Below are positions 1 through 7,726 of a stretch of DNA of 64,000 nt, piece by piece (the stretch's first letter is position 1; each line of letters begins with the position of its first letter). The stretch spans positions 248,001-312,000 of the forward strand of contig CALOAB010000018.1 of the NCBI GenBank assembly GCA_942491185.1, read 5' to 3'. A program made the translations under genes and the position numbers. The DNA comes from SLRI01 sp942491185 (lineage in GTDB: Bacteria > Pseudomonadota > Alphaproteobacteria > Geminicoccales > Geminicoccaceae). A model generated the notes under the pieces. It saw nothing but the letters and a program-made list of their open reading frames with translations. It did no database searches and had not been told where the DNA came from.

Positions 1-1
1 C

Positions 2-1204
2 GACGCTGCCGACAGCGCCCGGCCCGGGCCGCTGGCCCGGCGCCTGGCATCATTGCTGGGCGACGGCCAGCCGCGCGAGGTGTTGATCGCCTTCGGCGAC
101 ATCGAGCGCCGGGACAGCGACCGACGGTCACGCTGGCACGATCACTGGCGGCGTGCCGCGGCCAAGGGTCAAGCCCACGGCGAGCCGCCTCCCCGCTTGC
201 CGGATGAGGGCCTGCTGCTGGCGATCAACCTCGGTTTCGATGGTCGCACGCCGGCTGACGAAGCCGGCACGAACGATGCCTGGCTCAACGCCGCCATGGT
301 GCTGCCACCCGTACGACCGAATTTGGGGCCAGCACCACTCGTCGCACTCCTGGTCGCTGCCGTTGCGATCAGCCTGGTGGCAGCGTTCTCGCTGCGCCGG
401 CTCATCCGCCCGCTCAATGCGCTGGCCGTTGCCGCAGATGCTGTGGGGCGTGGCGAGCCTGCCCAATTGGAAGCGGCGCGAGGGCCGCTCGAGATCCGCC
501 GCACGGCCACCGCCTTCAACGAGATGCAGGCGCGGATTGCCCGCTCGATGGGCGATCGCACGCGGCTGCTCGCGGCCATCAGCCACGATCTGCGGACGCC
601 GATCACAAGCCTTCGGCTACGCGCCGAGCTGGTCGAGGACGACGAGCTGAGGGAGAAGATGCTGGCGACCCTGGACGAGATGCAGGCCTTGACCGAGGCC
701 GGCCTGCTCCTCGCCCGTGACACGGCCGCAGAGGAGCCCAGTCGGTCGATCGACCTCGTGGCTCTGGTCGAGAGCGTGGCCGCAGACTTGGTCGATCAGG
801 GCCATGATGTGCGGCTGGAGCCGGGTCCGGCGGCCACGCTTCGCTGCCGCAAGCTCGCCTTGACCCGCGCCATCCGCAATCTCGTCGAGAACGCCGTACG
901 CTATGGCGGCAATGCGGTCATACAGATCGCCGCAGCGCCGGGCAGCATCTACATTCTCATCGAGGATAATGGGCCGGGCCTGCCTGAGGCCGCGCTCGAG
1001 CAGGTCTTCGAACCCTTCTTCCGTCTCGAGACCAGCCGCAGCCGAGAAACCGGCGGCAGTGGGCTCGGGCTCGCCATCGCCCGGAGCATCGTCCGCGAGC
1101 ATGGCGGCGAGGCGACGCTCGCCAATCGGCCCGAGGGCGGACTGCGCGCCACGATCCAACTACCGACCGGTGCTAGCGGCGATGGCGATACCGGCGACAT
1201 TTGA
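2..1204 (+). CDS. Sensor histidine kinase, 5' end cut by the window
   Basis: The reading frame is open from base 2, so the true start lies outside the window. What remains is a classical membrane sensor kinase of the EnvZ type. A hydrophobic segment (LVALLVAAVAISLVAAF) is followed by a HAMP linker (LRRLIRPLNALA). The phosphoacceptor box is AISHDLRTPITSLRLR, the N box contains NLVENAVRYGG, the G1 box is DNGPGLP and the G2 box is GGSGLGLAIA. All catalytic boxes look intact. The sensory region before the membrane segment is only partly present and resembles a short periplasmic loop, so the stimulus cannot be named. The partner response regulator is expected just upstream, outside the window. The last codons sit about 50 bases before a tRNA-Ala gene. 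Confidence 0.9.
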   Translation, partial: DAADSARPGPLARRLASLLGDGQPREVLIAFGDIERRDSDRRSRWHDHWRRAAAKGQAHGEPPPRLPDEGLLLAINLGFDGRTPADEAGTNDAWLNAAMVLPPVRPNLGPAPLVALLVAAVAISLVAAFSLRRLIRPLNALAVAADAVGRGEPAQLEAARGPLEIRRTATAFNEMQARIARSMGDRTRLLAAISHDLRTPITSLRLRAELVEDDELREKMLATLDEMQALTEAGLLLARDTAAEEPSRSIDLVALVESVAADLVDQGHDVRLEPGPAATLRCRKLALTRAIRNLVENAVRYGGNAVIQIAAAPGSIYILIEDNGPGLPEAALEQVFEPFFRLETSRSRETGGSGLGLAIARSIVREHGGEATLANRPEGGLRATIQLPTGASGDGDTGDI

Positions 1205-1253
1205 CTTGCGTCGCACCGGCGATTTCCCTACCAACCGCGCACCAGACGGAGAC

Positions 1254-1329
1254 GGGGCCGTAGCTCAGCTGGGAGAGCGCCTGAATGGCATTCAGGAGGT
1301 CGTCGGTTCGATCCCGATCGGCTCCACCA
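1254..1329 (+). tRNA. tRNA-Ala (GGC)
   Basis: The sequence folds as a full cloverleaf. The acceptor arm GGGGCCG pairs with CGGCTCC with one G-T pair. The D arm contains TAGCTCAGCTGGGAGAGC and the T arm GTTCGATCC. The anticodon stem CCTGA/TCAGG encloses the loop ATGGCAT, giving anticodon GGC (Ala). The CCA tail is encoded. Confidence 0.95.
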
Positions 1330-1429
1330 TCCGTCCCACACTCCGACCGTCGCCGAACTCGAGGGACGTGCGCCATACAGCGCACGGCTCATCGACACGT
1401 CGGCAGAAAAACTGTCGTTGGGGGAGGTA

Positions 1430-1504
1430 TGGTGCCGCCAGAGTGATTTGAACACTCGACCTCACCCTTACCAAGGGTGCGCTCTACCCCTGAGCTATGG
1501 CGGC
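1430..1504 (-). tRNA. tRNA-Thr (GGT)
   Basis: On the minus strand the acceptor arm GCCGCCA pairs with TGGCGGC. The D arm begins TAGCTCAGGGGTAGAGC, the anticodon stem CACCC/GGGTG encloses TTGGTAA (anticodon GGT, Thr), the T loop is GTTCAAATC, and CCA is encoded. It converges on the tRNA-Ala gene about 100 bases away. Confidence 0.95.
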
Positions 1505-1642
1505 CTAGACAAAGAGTAAGCGGCTCGAGCAGATCGCGTGCTTCGGTCTTTTGGCCACAAGCTCGCGCCGGCTCGAACGCGCGTGGTAAATGCCATAGCG
1601 CCGCCAGGGGTGCAAGTGATCAAAACGACCGGGGGAGCCGCC

Positions 1643-1873
1643 ATGACGAAGAACGAGACAGCTGGGTCTGCACAGCAGGCATCCGGCAGCGGCGACCGGC
1701 AGGCCCGCCAGGCGGCGGCACTTCGCGAGAACCTGCACAAACGCAAGGCACAGCAGCGGCAGCGACTCGCCGCAGCAGGCCCGGATCAGGCGGCTGAGAC
1801 GCCGCTAGAATCGAGTAGCACCGCGCCAGAGACAGCGGCCGAAGGCGCTGCCAAGGATCGCAGCAGCGCCTGA
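1643..1873 (+). CDS. Small basic/alanine-rich protein of unknown function (76 aa)
   Basis: A 76-residue protein starting MTKNETAGSAQQ. The ATG at 1643 is chosen because GGGGGAG lies 8-14 bases upstream; an in-frame ATG further upstream has no such site and would add an unlikely arginine-rich leader. The centre (AAALRENLHKRKAQQRQR) is a charged helix of a kind found in many short alphaproteobacterial proteins of unknown role. The C-terminal third is low-complexity, rich in Ala, Glu and Ser. No membrane segment or signal peptide is visible. It sits just upstream of the DUF2948 gene, a position where such small proteins often occur in this class. No function can be assigned. Confidence 0.6.
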   Translation: MTKNETAGSAQQASGSGDRQARQAAALRENLHKRKAQQRQRLAAAGPDQAAETPLESSSTAPETAAEGAAKDRSSA

Positions 1874-1976
1874 GCCTTTGCGTCCGCCTCCCGCATCGCA
1901 CATACTGTCGGGCAATTAGCTGAGATCGGCTCGCCGGCCGGCCGCGAGGGAACATGCTGCTTCAACGGGATGGTGG

Positions 1977-2465
1977 ATGATGGGTGAGGTGCTGGACGAG
2001 AGTTCGGTGCGCCTCCGAGCGGAGGACGTCGAGGATCTGGCGGTGATGGCTGCGCTCCTTCAGGACGCCCGGATCACGCTCGGTGAAATGGTGTACGATC
2101 CCGACGAGGGCCGCTTCATTGCCGCGTTTACCCGCTACAGGCGTGAGCTGCAGGCCGACCCGACGAGTTGCGACGGCCTGACCGAGCGGCGCAGCGCGCT
2201 GCGCTTCGACTGCATTTCCTCGGTCAAGCACAAGAATCTCGACGCCGCCGAGGTTGATCGCGAGCTGAACCTCCTGACCGTCGCGACTGCGCCGGGCGAG
2301 CGCCATCTCATGCATATCGAGCTGATTTTCGACGAGGGTGTGCAGATCCAGCTGCGCACCGACTGCGTCGACGCGCTGCTCGAGGATTTCGGTGAGCCGC
2401 AAACCTGCCGAAAGACGCCGTGCGATCATTTCGCCGAGGAGCTCGGTGGTGCAAGGCAGGCCTGA
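1977..2465 (+). CDS. DUF2948 family protein
   Basis: This 162-residue soluble protein matches the DUF2948 pattern from memory: an N-terminal stretch with LRAEDVEDLAVMAALLQDA, a central FIAAFTRYRRE and an acidic C-terminal half (LNLLTVATAPGERHLMHIEL, FDEGVQIQLRTDCVDALLEDFG). The function of the family is unknown. In many alphaproteobacteria it lies between murA and hisD, followed by UPF0262 and a low-molecular-weight phosphatase. Here UPF0262 and the phosphatase follow directly and hisD is absent. Two ATG codons in tandem (1977 and 1980) could serve as start. No signal peptide or membrane helix is seen. Confidence 0.8.
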   Translation: MMGEVLDESSVRLRAEDVEDLAVMAALLQDARITLGEMVYDPDEGRFIAAFTRYRRELQADPTSCDGLTERRSALRFDCISSVKHKNLDAAEVDRELNLLTVATAPGERHLMHIELIFDEGVQIQLRTDCVDALLEDFGEPQTCRKTPCDHFAEELGGARQA

Positions 2466-2519
2466 CCGACAGCCATCCAGAAGGCTGCGTGATACCGGCT
2501 CCGACCGGACGGCAGGGTC

Positions 2520-3023
2520 ATGACCCCTACCGAATCCGCGGTGTCGCCACCGGCGCCATCGCCCGAGCGGATCACTGCGATCCAGCTCGACGAGAAGAGC
2601 ATTGCCCGCTGGACGGCGGAGGTCGAGCACGAGCGCGATGTCGCGATCTTCGACCTGCTCGAGGAGAATTACTTCGAGCTGAAGGATGGCGGCACCGGCC
2701 CTTATCGGCTGACGTTGAGCCTCCGTGACGCGACACTCGTCTTCGCGCTCGAGAGCAGCACGGGCGAGAGCATCGAGCTGACGCTCTCCGCCAAGCCGCT
2801 TCGCCGTGTCATCAAAGACTACTTCATGATCTGCGAAAGCTATTTCGGCGCCATTCGTGGCGCTGCACCCGGGCGTATCGAGGCGATCGACATGGCGAGG
2901 CGCGGCTTGCACAACGAAGGAGCGGAGATATTGCAGGACGCCATGGCCGATCGGGTCAACATGGACAGCAACACCGCACGGCGGTTCTTCACCCTCGTCT
3001 GCGTGCTGCATTTGCGTGGCTGA
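2520..3023 (+). CDS. UPF0262 family protein
   Basis: A 167-residue protein with the features of UPF0262, a family almost confined to Alphaproteobacteria. The N-terminal block reads ERITAIQLDEKSIARW, the middle has AIFDLLEENYFEL, and the C-terminal half carries LRRVIKDYFMICESYFGAI and IEAIDMARRGLHNEGAEIL. The last helix covers MDSNTARRFFTLVCVLHLRG. The molecular role is unknown. It lies 54 bases after the DUF2948 gene and 39 bases before the phosphatase gene on the same strand, so the three are probably co-transcribed. The first ten residues are rich in Ser and Pro and may be a disordered leader. Confidence 0.85.
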   Translation: MTPTESAVSPPAPSPERITAIQLDEKSIARWTAEVEHERDVAIFDLLEENYFELKDGGTGPYRLTLSLRDATLVFALESSTGESIELTLSAKPLRRVIKDYFMICESYFGAIRGAAPGRIEAIDMARRGLHNEGAEILQDAMADRVNMDSNTARRFFTLVCVLHLRG

Positions 3024-3062
3024 CCGTCGGCCCATCGCCATGGCGACCATGCCCTGAAGACG

Positions 3063-3512
3063 ATGCGCGACGACCTGCCGGGCGCCGTTCTCTTCGCCTG
3101 CACGATGAACCAGATCCGCTCGCCGATGGCCGAGGCGTTGATGAAGTACCTGCATGGCCGCGAGGTCTTCGTGCAGAGCGCCGGCGTGCGGGCCGGCGGC
3201 GAGGTCGATGGGTTCGCCGTCGCAGCCTTGGACGAGTTGGGCATCGACCTCAGCCGCCACCGTTGCCGCAGCTTCGACCAGCTCGATGACGACTACTTCG
3301 ATCTCGTCGTCTCGCTGGCGCCAGAGGCTCAGCACAGGGCGGTCGAGCTCACCCGCAACAGCTCCTGCGAGCTCGAGTTCTGGCACATGCCTGATCCGTC
3401 CCTTGCCGAGGGCACCCGAGAGCAGCGGCTCGACGCCTATCGTGAGCTGCGTGATCTGCTGCTGCACCGGATCAGCGAGCGCTTCCCGCCACGTGGCACG
3501 CCAGCGCTCTGA
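3063..3512 (+). CDS. Low-molecular-weight phosphotyrosine phosphatase family protein
   Basis: The N-terminal P-loop CTMNQIRSPMAEAL matches the C-x5-R-S/T signature of low-molecular-weight phosphatases and arsenate reductases, with Cys as nucleophile and Arg as phosphate binder. Near the C-terminus, FWHMPDPS supplies the general-acid Asp in the usual D-P motif. Length (149 aa) is typical. Members next to UPF0262 in alphaproteobacteria are usually annotated as arsenate reductase-like or tyrosine phosphatases, but their substrate is unproven. No extra resolving cysteine pair of the ArsC type is evident, so a phosphatase is favoured over an arsenate reductase. Confidence 0.85.
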   Translation: MRDDLPGAVLFACTMNQIRSPMAEALMKYLHGREVFVQSAGVRAGGEVDGFAVAALDELGIDLSRHRCRSFDQLDDDYFDLVVSLAPEAQHRAVELTRNSSCELEFWHMPDPSLAEGTREQRLDAYRELRDLLLHRISERFPPRGTPAL

Positions 3513-3685
3513 AGTGAGCGACCAGGAGCGAAGCCTCTTGACCGGGGCAATCCCAATCGCGAAGAACGGCGCCTCGAGCCATCCGGCTCCGATCCGCTCA
3601 GCAAGCGAAAACCCCGCTCTTGTCCCAGCCCGACTCCCAGCGTGATGCCCAGCGCGTGGCCCAAGCTCCAGCCCCGAGTGCCATC

Positions 3686-4264
3686 ATGCCGATGCTCGTT
3701 CTCGCGTCGTCCTCGGCACGGCGCCTCGACCTCCTGCGGCAGATCGGCGTCGAGCCTGACGACATCGACACCCCGGATATCGACGAGGATGCCCTGAAGG
3801 GCGAGCTGCCACCCCAGCATGCCGAGCGGCTCGCCGCCGAGAAGGCGCGGGCCGTTGCCGCGCGGCTCACGGCACCGGCTTTCGTCCTCGCCGCCGACAC
3901 CGTGGTGGCCTGCGGCCGCCGCATTCTGCCCAAGACACTGGAACGCGGCGACGCCGAGCGATGCCTGGCACTCCTGAGCGGCCGCCGCCACCGCGTGCAT
4001 GGCGGCATCGCCGTGGTGACGCCGGCCGGACGCCTGGTCACCCGCCTGGTCACCACCCAGGTGCGCTTCAAGCGGTTGGACGTGCCTGAGCGCGAGCGCT
4101 ACCTGGACTCGGGCGAATGGCAGGGCAAGGCGGGCGGCTATGCGATCCAGGGCCTGGCCGCGTCCTTCATCCCCTGGATCAACGGCTCGTATGCCAATGT
4201 CGTCGGCCTGCCGCTGGTCGAGACGCTGGCGCTGCTGCAGGGCCAGGGCTGGCGCCGGCCATGA
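3686..4264 (+). CDS. Maf-family nucleotide pyrophosphatase
   Basis: Maf proteins hydrolyse non-canonical or modified nucleoside triphosphates in the cytoplasm. The start MPMLVLASSSARRLDLLRQ carries the diagnostic N-terminal S-S-x-R-R motif; the ATG at 3686 is chosen because an in-frame ATG at 3620 adds an unstructured 22-residue leader not seen in the family. Further landmarks are AERLAAEKARAVA, the substrate-binding VLAADTVVA with the catalytic-region Asp, LLSGRRHRVHGGIAVV, and WQGKAGGYAIQGLAASFI. Length is about 192 residues, normal for the family. The stop codon overlaps the next start as ATGA, implying translational coupling to the RNase E/G gene. Which Maf subtype it is (dTTP/UTP or m7GTP preference) cannot be settled by eye. 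Confidence 0.92.
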   Translation: MPMLVLASSSARRLDLLRQIGVEPDDIDTPDIDEDALKGELPPQHAERLAAEKARAVAARLTAPAFVLAADTVVACGRRILPKTLERGDAERCLALLSGRRHRVHGGIAVVTPAGRLVTRLVTTQVRFKRLDVPERERYLDSGEWQGKAGGYAIQGLAASFIPWINGSYANVVGLPLVETLALLQGQGWRRP

Positions 4265-5478
4265 GCGTCGAGCTGGTCATCGACCGACTGGGTGACGCCG
4301 TGGCCGTCGCGGTCCTGGAGAGCGGCGCCCTGGTCGACCTTTTGACCGCCGATCATGGGTCCGCGGCCATCGAGGACCGCCTCTTTCTCGCCCGGGTCAC
4401 CGGGATCGAGCCCGCCATCGATGGCGCCTTTCTCGATCATGGTGGCAAGCAGCCGGGCTTCATCACCGGCAAGGACGCCCGCCACCGCCGCGGGCTCGCC
4501 AAGCGCGTCTCGATCAAGCATTGCCTGGAGGATGGCGAGTGGCTGGTCGTCCAGGGTCTGCGCGGGCCCGAGGGCGGCAAGGGCGCCCGCTTCACGACCG
4601 ATCTGCGATTGGCGGGCTCGAGCCTGGTCTATCGCCCGCATGGCCGGGAGGTGACGGCACGCGGCAGCCTGCGCAGCCAGCAGTCCCAGACGGCCCTTGC
4701 CCGGGGCAGAGCGCTCGTCGAGCAGGCCGGTGCCAGCGGTGGCCTGGTCATGGGCCGCCTCGCCGCCGGTCGGGACGATACGGAGCTGGCCGACGAGCTC
4801 CGAGCCCTGCTGACAGCTTGGCAGAAGATCGAGCTGCTGCCCACGAGCAAGGAGCGCCGTCCTGGTCCCCTGCCCTTCGGCCCGAGCCCCTTGGCCCGTC
4901 AGCTGTCGCGGGCAGCGGAGCTGCTGCCGGCGCGGATCGTCATCGCCGACGATGTGCTCAAGGCCGAGGCACGACGCTTCGTTGACGCCATGCCGGAAGA
5001 TCTCCGTCCCGAGCTGGAGATGCTGGCTGGCGGTACGGCGGCGTTCGCGGCCACTGGCGTCGATGCCGCATTGGCCGAGGCAGTGGCCCGGGAAGTGCCG
5101 CTCGCCAAAGGCGGCAGGCTGATCATCGAGGAGACCGCGGCCTGCGTTGCCATCGACGTCGACGGCGGCGGCCGTGATGCGCTCGGCGTCGATCTCGAGG
5201 CGGCGGCGGTGATCGGTCGCCTGGTCAGGCTGCGCAATCTCGGCGGCACGCTCATTGTCGACTTCGTCGATGTTCAAGCGAAGCAGCAACGCCTGCAGGT
5301 CGAGGATGCGCTCAAGCGCGCCTTCAAGGGCGACCCGCTACCGGTGCAGATCTACCCCATGTCGCCACTGGGCATCGTGCAGATCAGCCGGGCGAGGCGC
5401 GGCGGCCAGCCGCTCCGGGCCGCCGGGCAGGTCTGCTCGCATTGCGGCGGCAGCGGCTGGGTGGCAGGGTCGTCGTGA
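4261..5478 (+). CDS. Ribonuclease E/G family endoribonuclease, short RNase G-like form
   Basis: A 405-residue protein of the RNase E/G family, which cleaves single-stranded RNA near a 5' monophosphate and acts in rRNA and mRNA processing. An S1-like region near residues 38-110 contains the family signature FLARVTGIEPAIDGAFLDHG. The two magnesium-binding catalytic Asp segments are present as CVAIDVDGGGRD and GGTLIVDFVDV. The C-terminus carries CSHCGGSGW, a variant of the zinc-link cysteine pair. There is no long disordered degradosome scaffold, so it resembles RNase G rather than RNase E. It starts within the maf stop codon, and its own stop overlaps a potential GTG of yacG. A full-length RNase E probably lies elsewhere in the genome. 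Confidence 0.9.
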   Translation: MSVELVIDRLGDAVAVAVLESGALVDLLTADHGSAAIEDRLFLARVTGIEPAIDGAFLDHGGKQPGFITGKDARHRRGLAKRVSIKHCLEDGEWLVVQGLRGPEGGKGARFTTDLRLAGSSLVYRPHGREVTARGSLRSQQSQTALARGRALVEQAGASGGLVMGRLAAGRDDTELADELRALLTAWQKIELLPTSKERRPGPLPFGPSPLARQLSRAAELLPARIVIADDVLKAEARRFVDAMPEDLRPELEMLAGGTAAFAATGVDAALAEAVAREVPLAKGGRLIIEETAACVAIDVDGGGRDALGVDLEAAAVIGRLVRLRNLGGTLIVDFVDVQAKQQRLQVEDALKRAFKGDPLPVQIYPMSPLGIVQISRARRGGQPLRAAGQVCSHCGGSGWVAGSS

Positions 5479-5489
5479 CGGAGGACGTC

Positions 5490-5693
5490 ATGCAGCCGAT
5501 CCCGGCGCGGCGACGTCGCCGCTGCCCTGCCTGCAACAAGCTCATGGTGATGCGCTACCGACCGTTTTGCTCGGCACGCTGCCGCGATCTGGATCTCGGC
5601 AAGTGGCTGGACGGAAGCTATGCCGTTCCGGCAGTCGAGATCGACGACGATGACGACCTGGCTCGCGAGGCCGAGGGCCGCGACCAGGACTGA
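5490..5693 (+). CDS. yacG: YacG-type zinc protein, DNA gyrase inhibitor family
   Basis: This 67-residue protein holds the four-cysteine zinc site typical of YacG: CPACN, then FCSARCRDLDLGKWLDG. E. coli YacG binds GyrB and inhibits gyrase. The C-terminus is the usual acidic tail (EIDDDDDLAREAEG). The ATG at 5490 follows an ACGGAGGA ribosome-binding site at good spacing; an overlapping GTG at 5475 is possible but less likely. It is the last gene of the maf-RNase G-yacG group and converges on the next minus-strand gene 15 bases away. Confidence 0.9.
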   Translation: MQPIPARRRRRCPACNKLMVMRYRPFCSARCRDLDLGKWLDGSYAVPAVEIDDDDDLAREAEGRDQD

Positions 5694-5708
5694 TTGCGCA
5701 AGACGCTC

Positions 5709-6314
5709 TCAGTCGCCGTGGAAGGAGTTGGCAACGGCCGTGAAGTGACGCAGCCGCTGCTCGTTGAACGTCCGGATGTTGACGGCAAAGCGCGCCTCGC
5801 GGTCCTCGATCAGCAGCACCTTCATGACGAGGCTGATCGGCTCGACACCGAAGCGGCACGTCACCTCGCTCGACGTGGCGCCATCGCCGCAGGCGGCGAG
5901 CGGCAGCCGGCTCAGATCCTCCAGGCCGCGCACCAGGGAGGCGACGCCAGAGCTGATCATGCTGCTGCCGAAGGGACTGTCGGGATCGTCGACGATCCGC
6001 TGCAGGGCAGCACCCACACCATCGAGATCGACAATCATCTGACCCTCGAGCCAATCGGCAGGATCGCTCCAGGCGAGCGGATCGCTCGCTCGATCGAGCT
6101 CGCGGACCGACATCCGGCTCAAGGCCGAGAACGTGCCGCCGATCGGTGCGATGACGGCGTGCACCCTGCCATCGGCACCGATCTCGTCCGCGCAAGCGAG
6201 CTCGAGCAGCGCCGGCACGGTGAGCCTGTCGCAAAGCTCAGCCGCCGCCACCGGCGCACTACCGACGGCGGCCGTGAGCAGGAACGTGGCGATACCGATC
6301 AGGCAGCGACGCAC
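5709..6314 (-). CDS. Secreted protein of unknown function (201 aa)
   Basis: The predicted start is a GTG at 6314. The N-terminus (RRCLIGIATFLLTAAVGSAP followed by VAAA) is a clear Sec signal peptide with likely cleavage after AAA, so the mature protein should be periplasmic. Five cysteines occur outside the signal (ELCDRL, LACADE, LAACGDG, VTCRFG and others), suggesting disulfides. No known domain was recognised. The gene starts inside the 3' end of the ACT-like gene (16-base overlap), so the two are probably translationally coupled. It converges with yacG. Confidence 0.65.
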   Translation of the reverse strand: MRRCLIGIATFLLTAAVGSAPVAAAELCDRLTVPALLELACADEIGADGRVHAVIAPIGGTFSALSRMSVRELDRASDPLAWSDPADWLEGQMIVDLDGVGAALQRIVDDPDSPFGSSMISSGVASLVRGLEDLSRLPLAACGDGATSSEVTCRFGVEPISLVMKVLLIEDREARFAVNIRTFNEQRLRHFTAVANSFHGD

Positions 6315-6559
6315 TGGTGCTTTTCCGAGTAGAGCACGCCGGTCACACTGACGACGCGGCCGAGCCGCTTGGCCAGGAGCGCTGCCTGCCCGGCATCGAT
6401 CTCGGTCATTTGCAAATCGACGACGAGCACGTCATCGGCGGCGGCGCGGCTGGCATGGCATTGCTCCGGCACGAAGCCCTGCATGGCGAACACATCGAGA
6501 ACGCGCGGCAGCGCAGACGGAACGGCGTCCGAATGGACGGAGAAGCAGAAGGTCGACAT
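6299..6559 (-). CDS. Short ACT-like domain protein (86 aa)
   Basis: The 86 residues follow the beta-alpha-beta-beta-alpha-beta order of an ACT domain: a first strand (TFCFSVHSDAV), a helix (ALPRVLDVFAMQGF), strands (DDVLVVDLQMTEI), a second helix (GQAALLAKRLGRVVS) and a last strand (VTGVLY). The pattern resembles the small regulatory subunit IlvM of acetohydroxyacid synthase, but no ilv gene is nearby, and conserved ligand residues cannot be verified. It may instead be a free-standing ACT regulator. The ATG at 6559 has a GAGGGG 15 bases upstream, rather far. Its end overlaps the start of the secreted-protein gene. Confidence 0.6.
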   Translation of the reverse strand: MSTFCFSVHSDAVPSALPRVLDVFAMQGFVPEQCHASRAAADDVLVVDLQMTEIDAGQAALLAKRLGRVVSVTGVLYSEKHQCVAA

Positions 6560-6712
6560 GGGAAAAAATCCCCTCAGGAGATGAAAGCGAACAGGTCGAG
6601 ACCCGGCCTCAACGCGAGACCGGGCGCCTAATTCGAATCCCCTGGGCGAATATCGTCATAGCATCTCGTTACGCCGACCACCGATCTGGGTCAAGAGCAC
6701 TACTCGCCGCGG

Positions 6713-7201
6713 CTACTCGACGATGGCACCGTTGGTCAGCTGGCGAAGATAGGCACGCCCCTGCTGCGACACGCGAAAGCGACCGCGTTGCACGCTGAAC
6801 ACGCGTCGCGCGGTGAGCGACTGCCGGACGCATTGCGAGGCATTGCCGATCTTGATGCCATGCTCGGCGAGCCGCTTGTTGGCATCACCCGTGGCGAAGC
6901 TGTCGTCGGTGGAGAGCTGCTGCAGATAGAAGCCGGCCGCCAGCATCCGGTCGACCTCGGTGGCACTTTGCGGCAGGAAATGCAGGAACTCCCCGAACGG
7001 CGGCAGCTCGACGCTGGCGGGCGGCGCGGCGACCGGCGCCACGGCGTCGGTCGGCCGCGCTCGGGTGAGAACTATCGCCTGGGGCAGTCGCTCGAGCAAC
7101 GCGTCGATTTGCGGGCGGAAGCCCTCGACGAACGCTTCCGTCCCCTCGACCTCGAGCTCGGACTGAGCGAGATTGATCCTGACCCTGCTTCGCTCGCTCA
7201 A
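6713..7201 (-). CDS. Conserved protein of unknown function with a possible C-terminal winged helix
   Basis: A 162-residue soluble protein. The first 50 residues alternate strand and helix (RVRINLAQSELEVEGTEAFV), then comes a Pro/Ala linker (VAPVAAPPASVELPP). The C-terminal half (LHFLPQSATEVDRMLAAGFY to RGRFRVSQQGRAYLRQL) has the spacing of helix-turn-helix plus wing, including a plausible recognition helix near NASQCVRQSL. The wing-like RRVFSVQRGRFRVSQQG supports nucleic-acid binding, but this is inference from pattern. No neighbour gives a clear functional link; it is separated by 78 bases from the downstream thioesterase on the same strand. Confidence 0.55.
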   Translation of the reverse strand: MSERSRVRINLAQSELEVEGTEAFVEGFRPQIDALLERLPQAIVLTRARPTDAVAPVAAPPASVELPPFGEFLHFLPQSATEVDRMLAAGFYLQQLSTDDSFATGDANKRLAEHGIKIGNASQCVRQSLTARRVFSVQRGRFRVSQQGRAYLRQLTNGAIVE

Positions 7202-7279
7202 CGATCGATCCCCTGCAAGTTCGGGGCTCTCTAGCCGGCGTGATCACGAGAGGCAAGCTCAAGCGAGACTCAGCGGGGC

Positions 7280-7726
7280 TCAGGGCATGCGGTGATTGTC
7301 GAGCACGGCACGAATGCGCGGCGGAATGACGGCCGGCCGCTGCGTCGCCCGGTCGACGAAGACGTGGACGAAATGGCCTTCCGCCGAGGCCTTGACCTCG
7401 TCGTTGCGAAAGATGCCGATGATGTAGCGCACCGACGAGGTGCCGAGATGGCCGACCCCGACACCGGCGGTGACCCGGTCTGGATAGGCGAGCGAGCTGT
7501 GGAACCGGCAGCCGTTCTCGACGACGACGCCGATCACCTCGGCAGCCCAGGGATCGAGCCCGCCCTCCTCGATCAGGAGCCCGGCGATCGCCGTGTCGAA
7601 GTAGCTGTAATAGACGACGTTGTTGACGTGGCCGTACATGTCGTTGTCCGACCAGCGCGTCGGCAACGATGCGAAATAGGTGAAGGCGGCGCGGGTCAGC
7701 GGTTCCTTCTTTGCGGCACTGCTCAT
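7280..7726 (-). CDS. Acyl-CoA thioesterase, 4-hydroxybenzoyl-CoA thioesterase (hotdog) family
   Basis: The segment RWSDNDMYGHVNNVVYYSYF is the active-site signature of 4HBT-type hotdog thioesterases, with the catalytic Asp (D of DMYGHVNN) in place. The following helix (DTAIAGLLIEEGG) and strands (RVTAGVGVGHLGTSSVRYII) complete the fold. Such enzymes hydrolyse acyl-CoA thioesters in the cytoplasm; the acyl preference is not predictable. Length (148 aa) is normal. The start overlaps the stop of the upstream leucyl aminopeptidase gene as ATGA, so the pair is translationally coupled. Confidence 0.88.
   Translation of the reverse strand: MSSAAKKEPLTRAAFTYFASLPTRWSDNDMYGHVNNVVYYSYFDTAIAGLLIEEGGLDPWAAEVIGVVVENGCRFHSSLAYPDRVTAGVGVGHLGTSSVRYIIGIFRNDEVKASAEGHFVHVFVDRATQRPAVIPPRIRAVLDNHRMP

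Noticed and set aside
1962..3467. 501-codon minus-strand frame opposite DUF2948, UPF0262 and the phosphatase
   Set aside because: It spans three well-supported plus-strand genes and has a shadow-like composition.
3513..3685. infA between the phosphatase and maf
   Set aside because: The gap has no 72-codon frame with IF-1 features.
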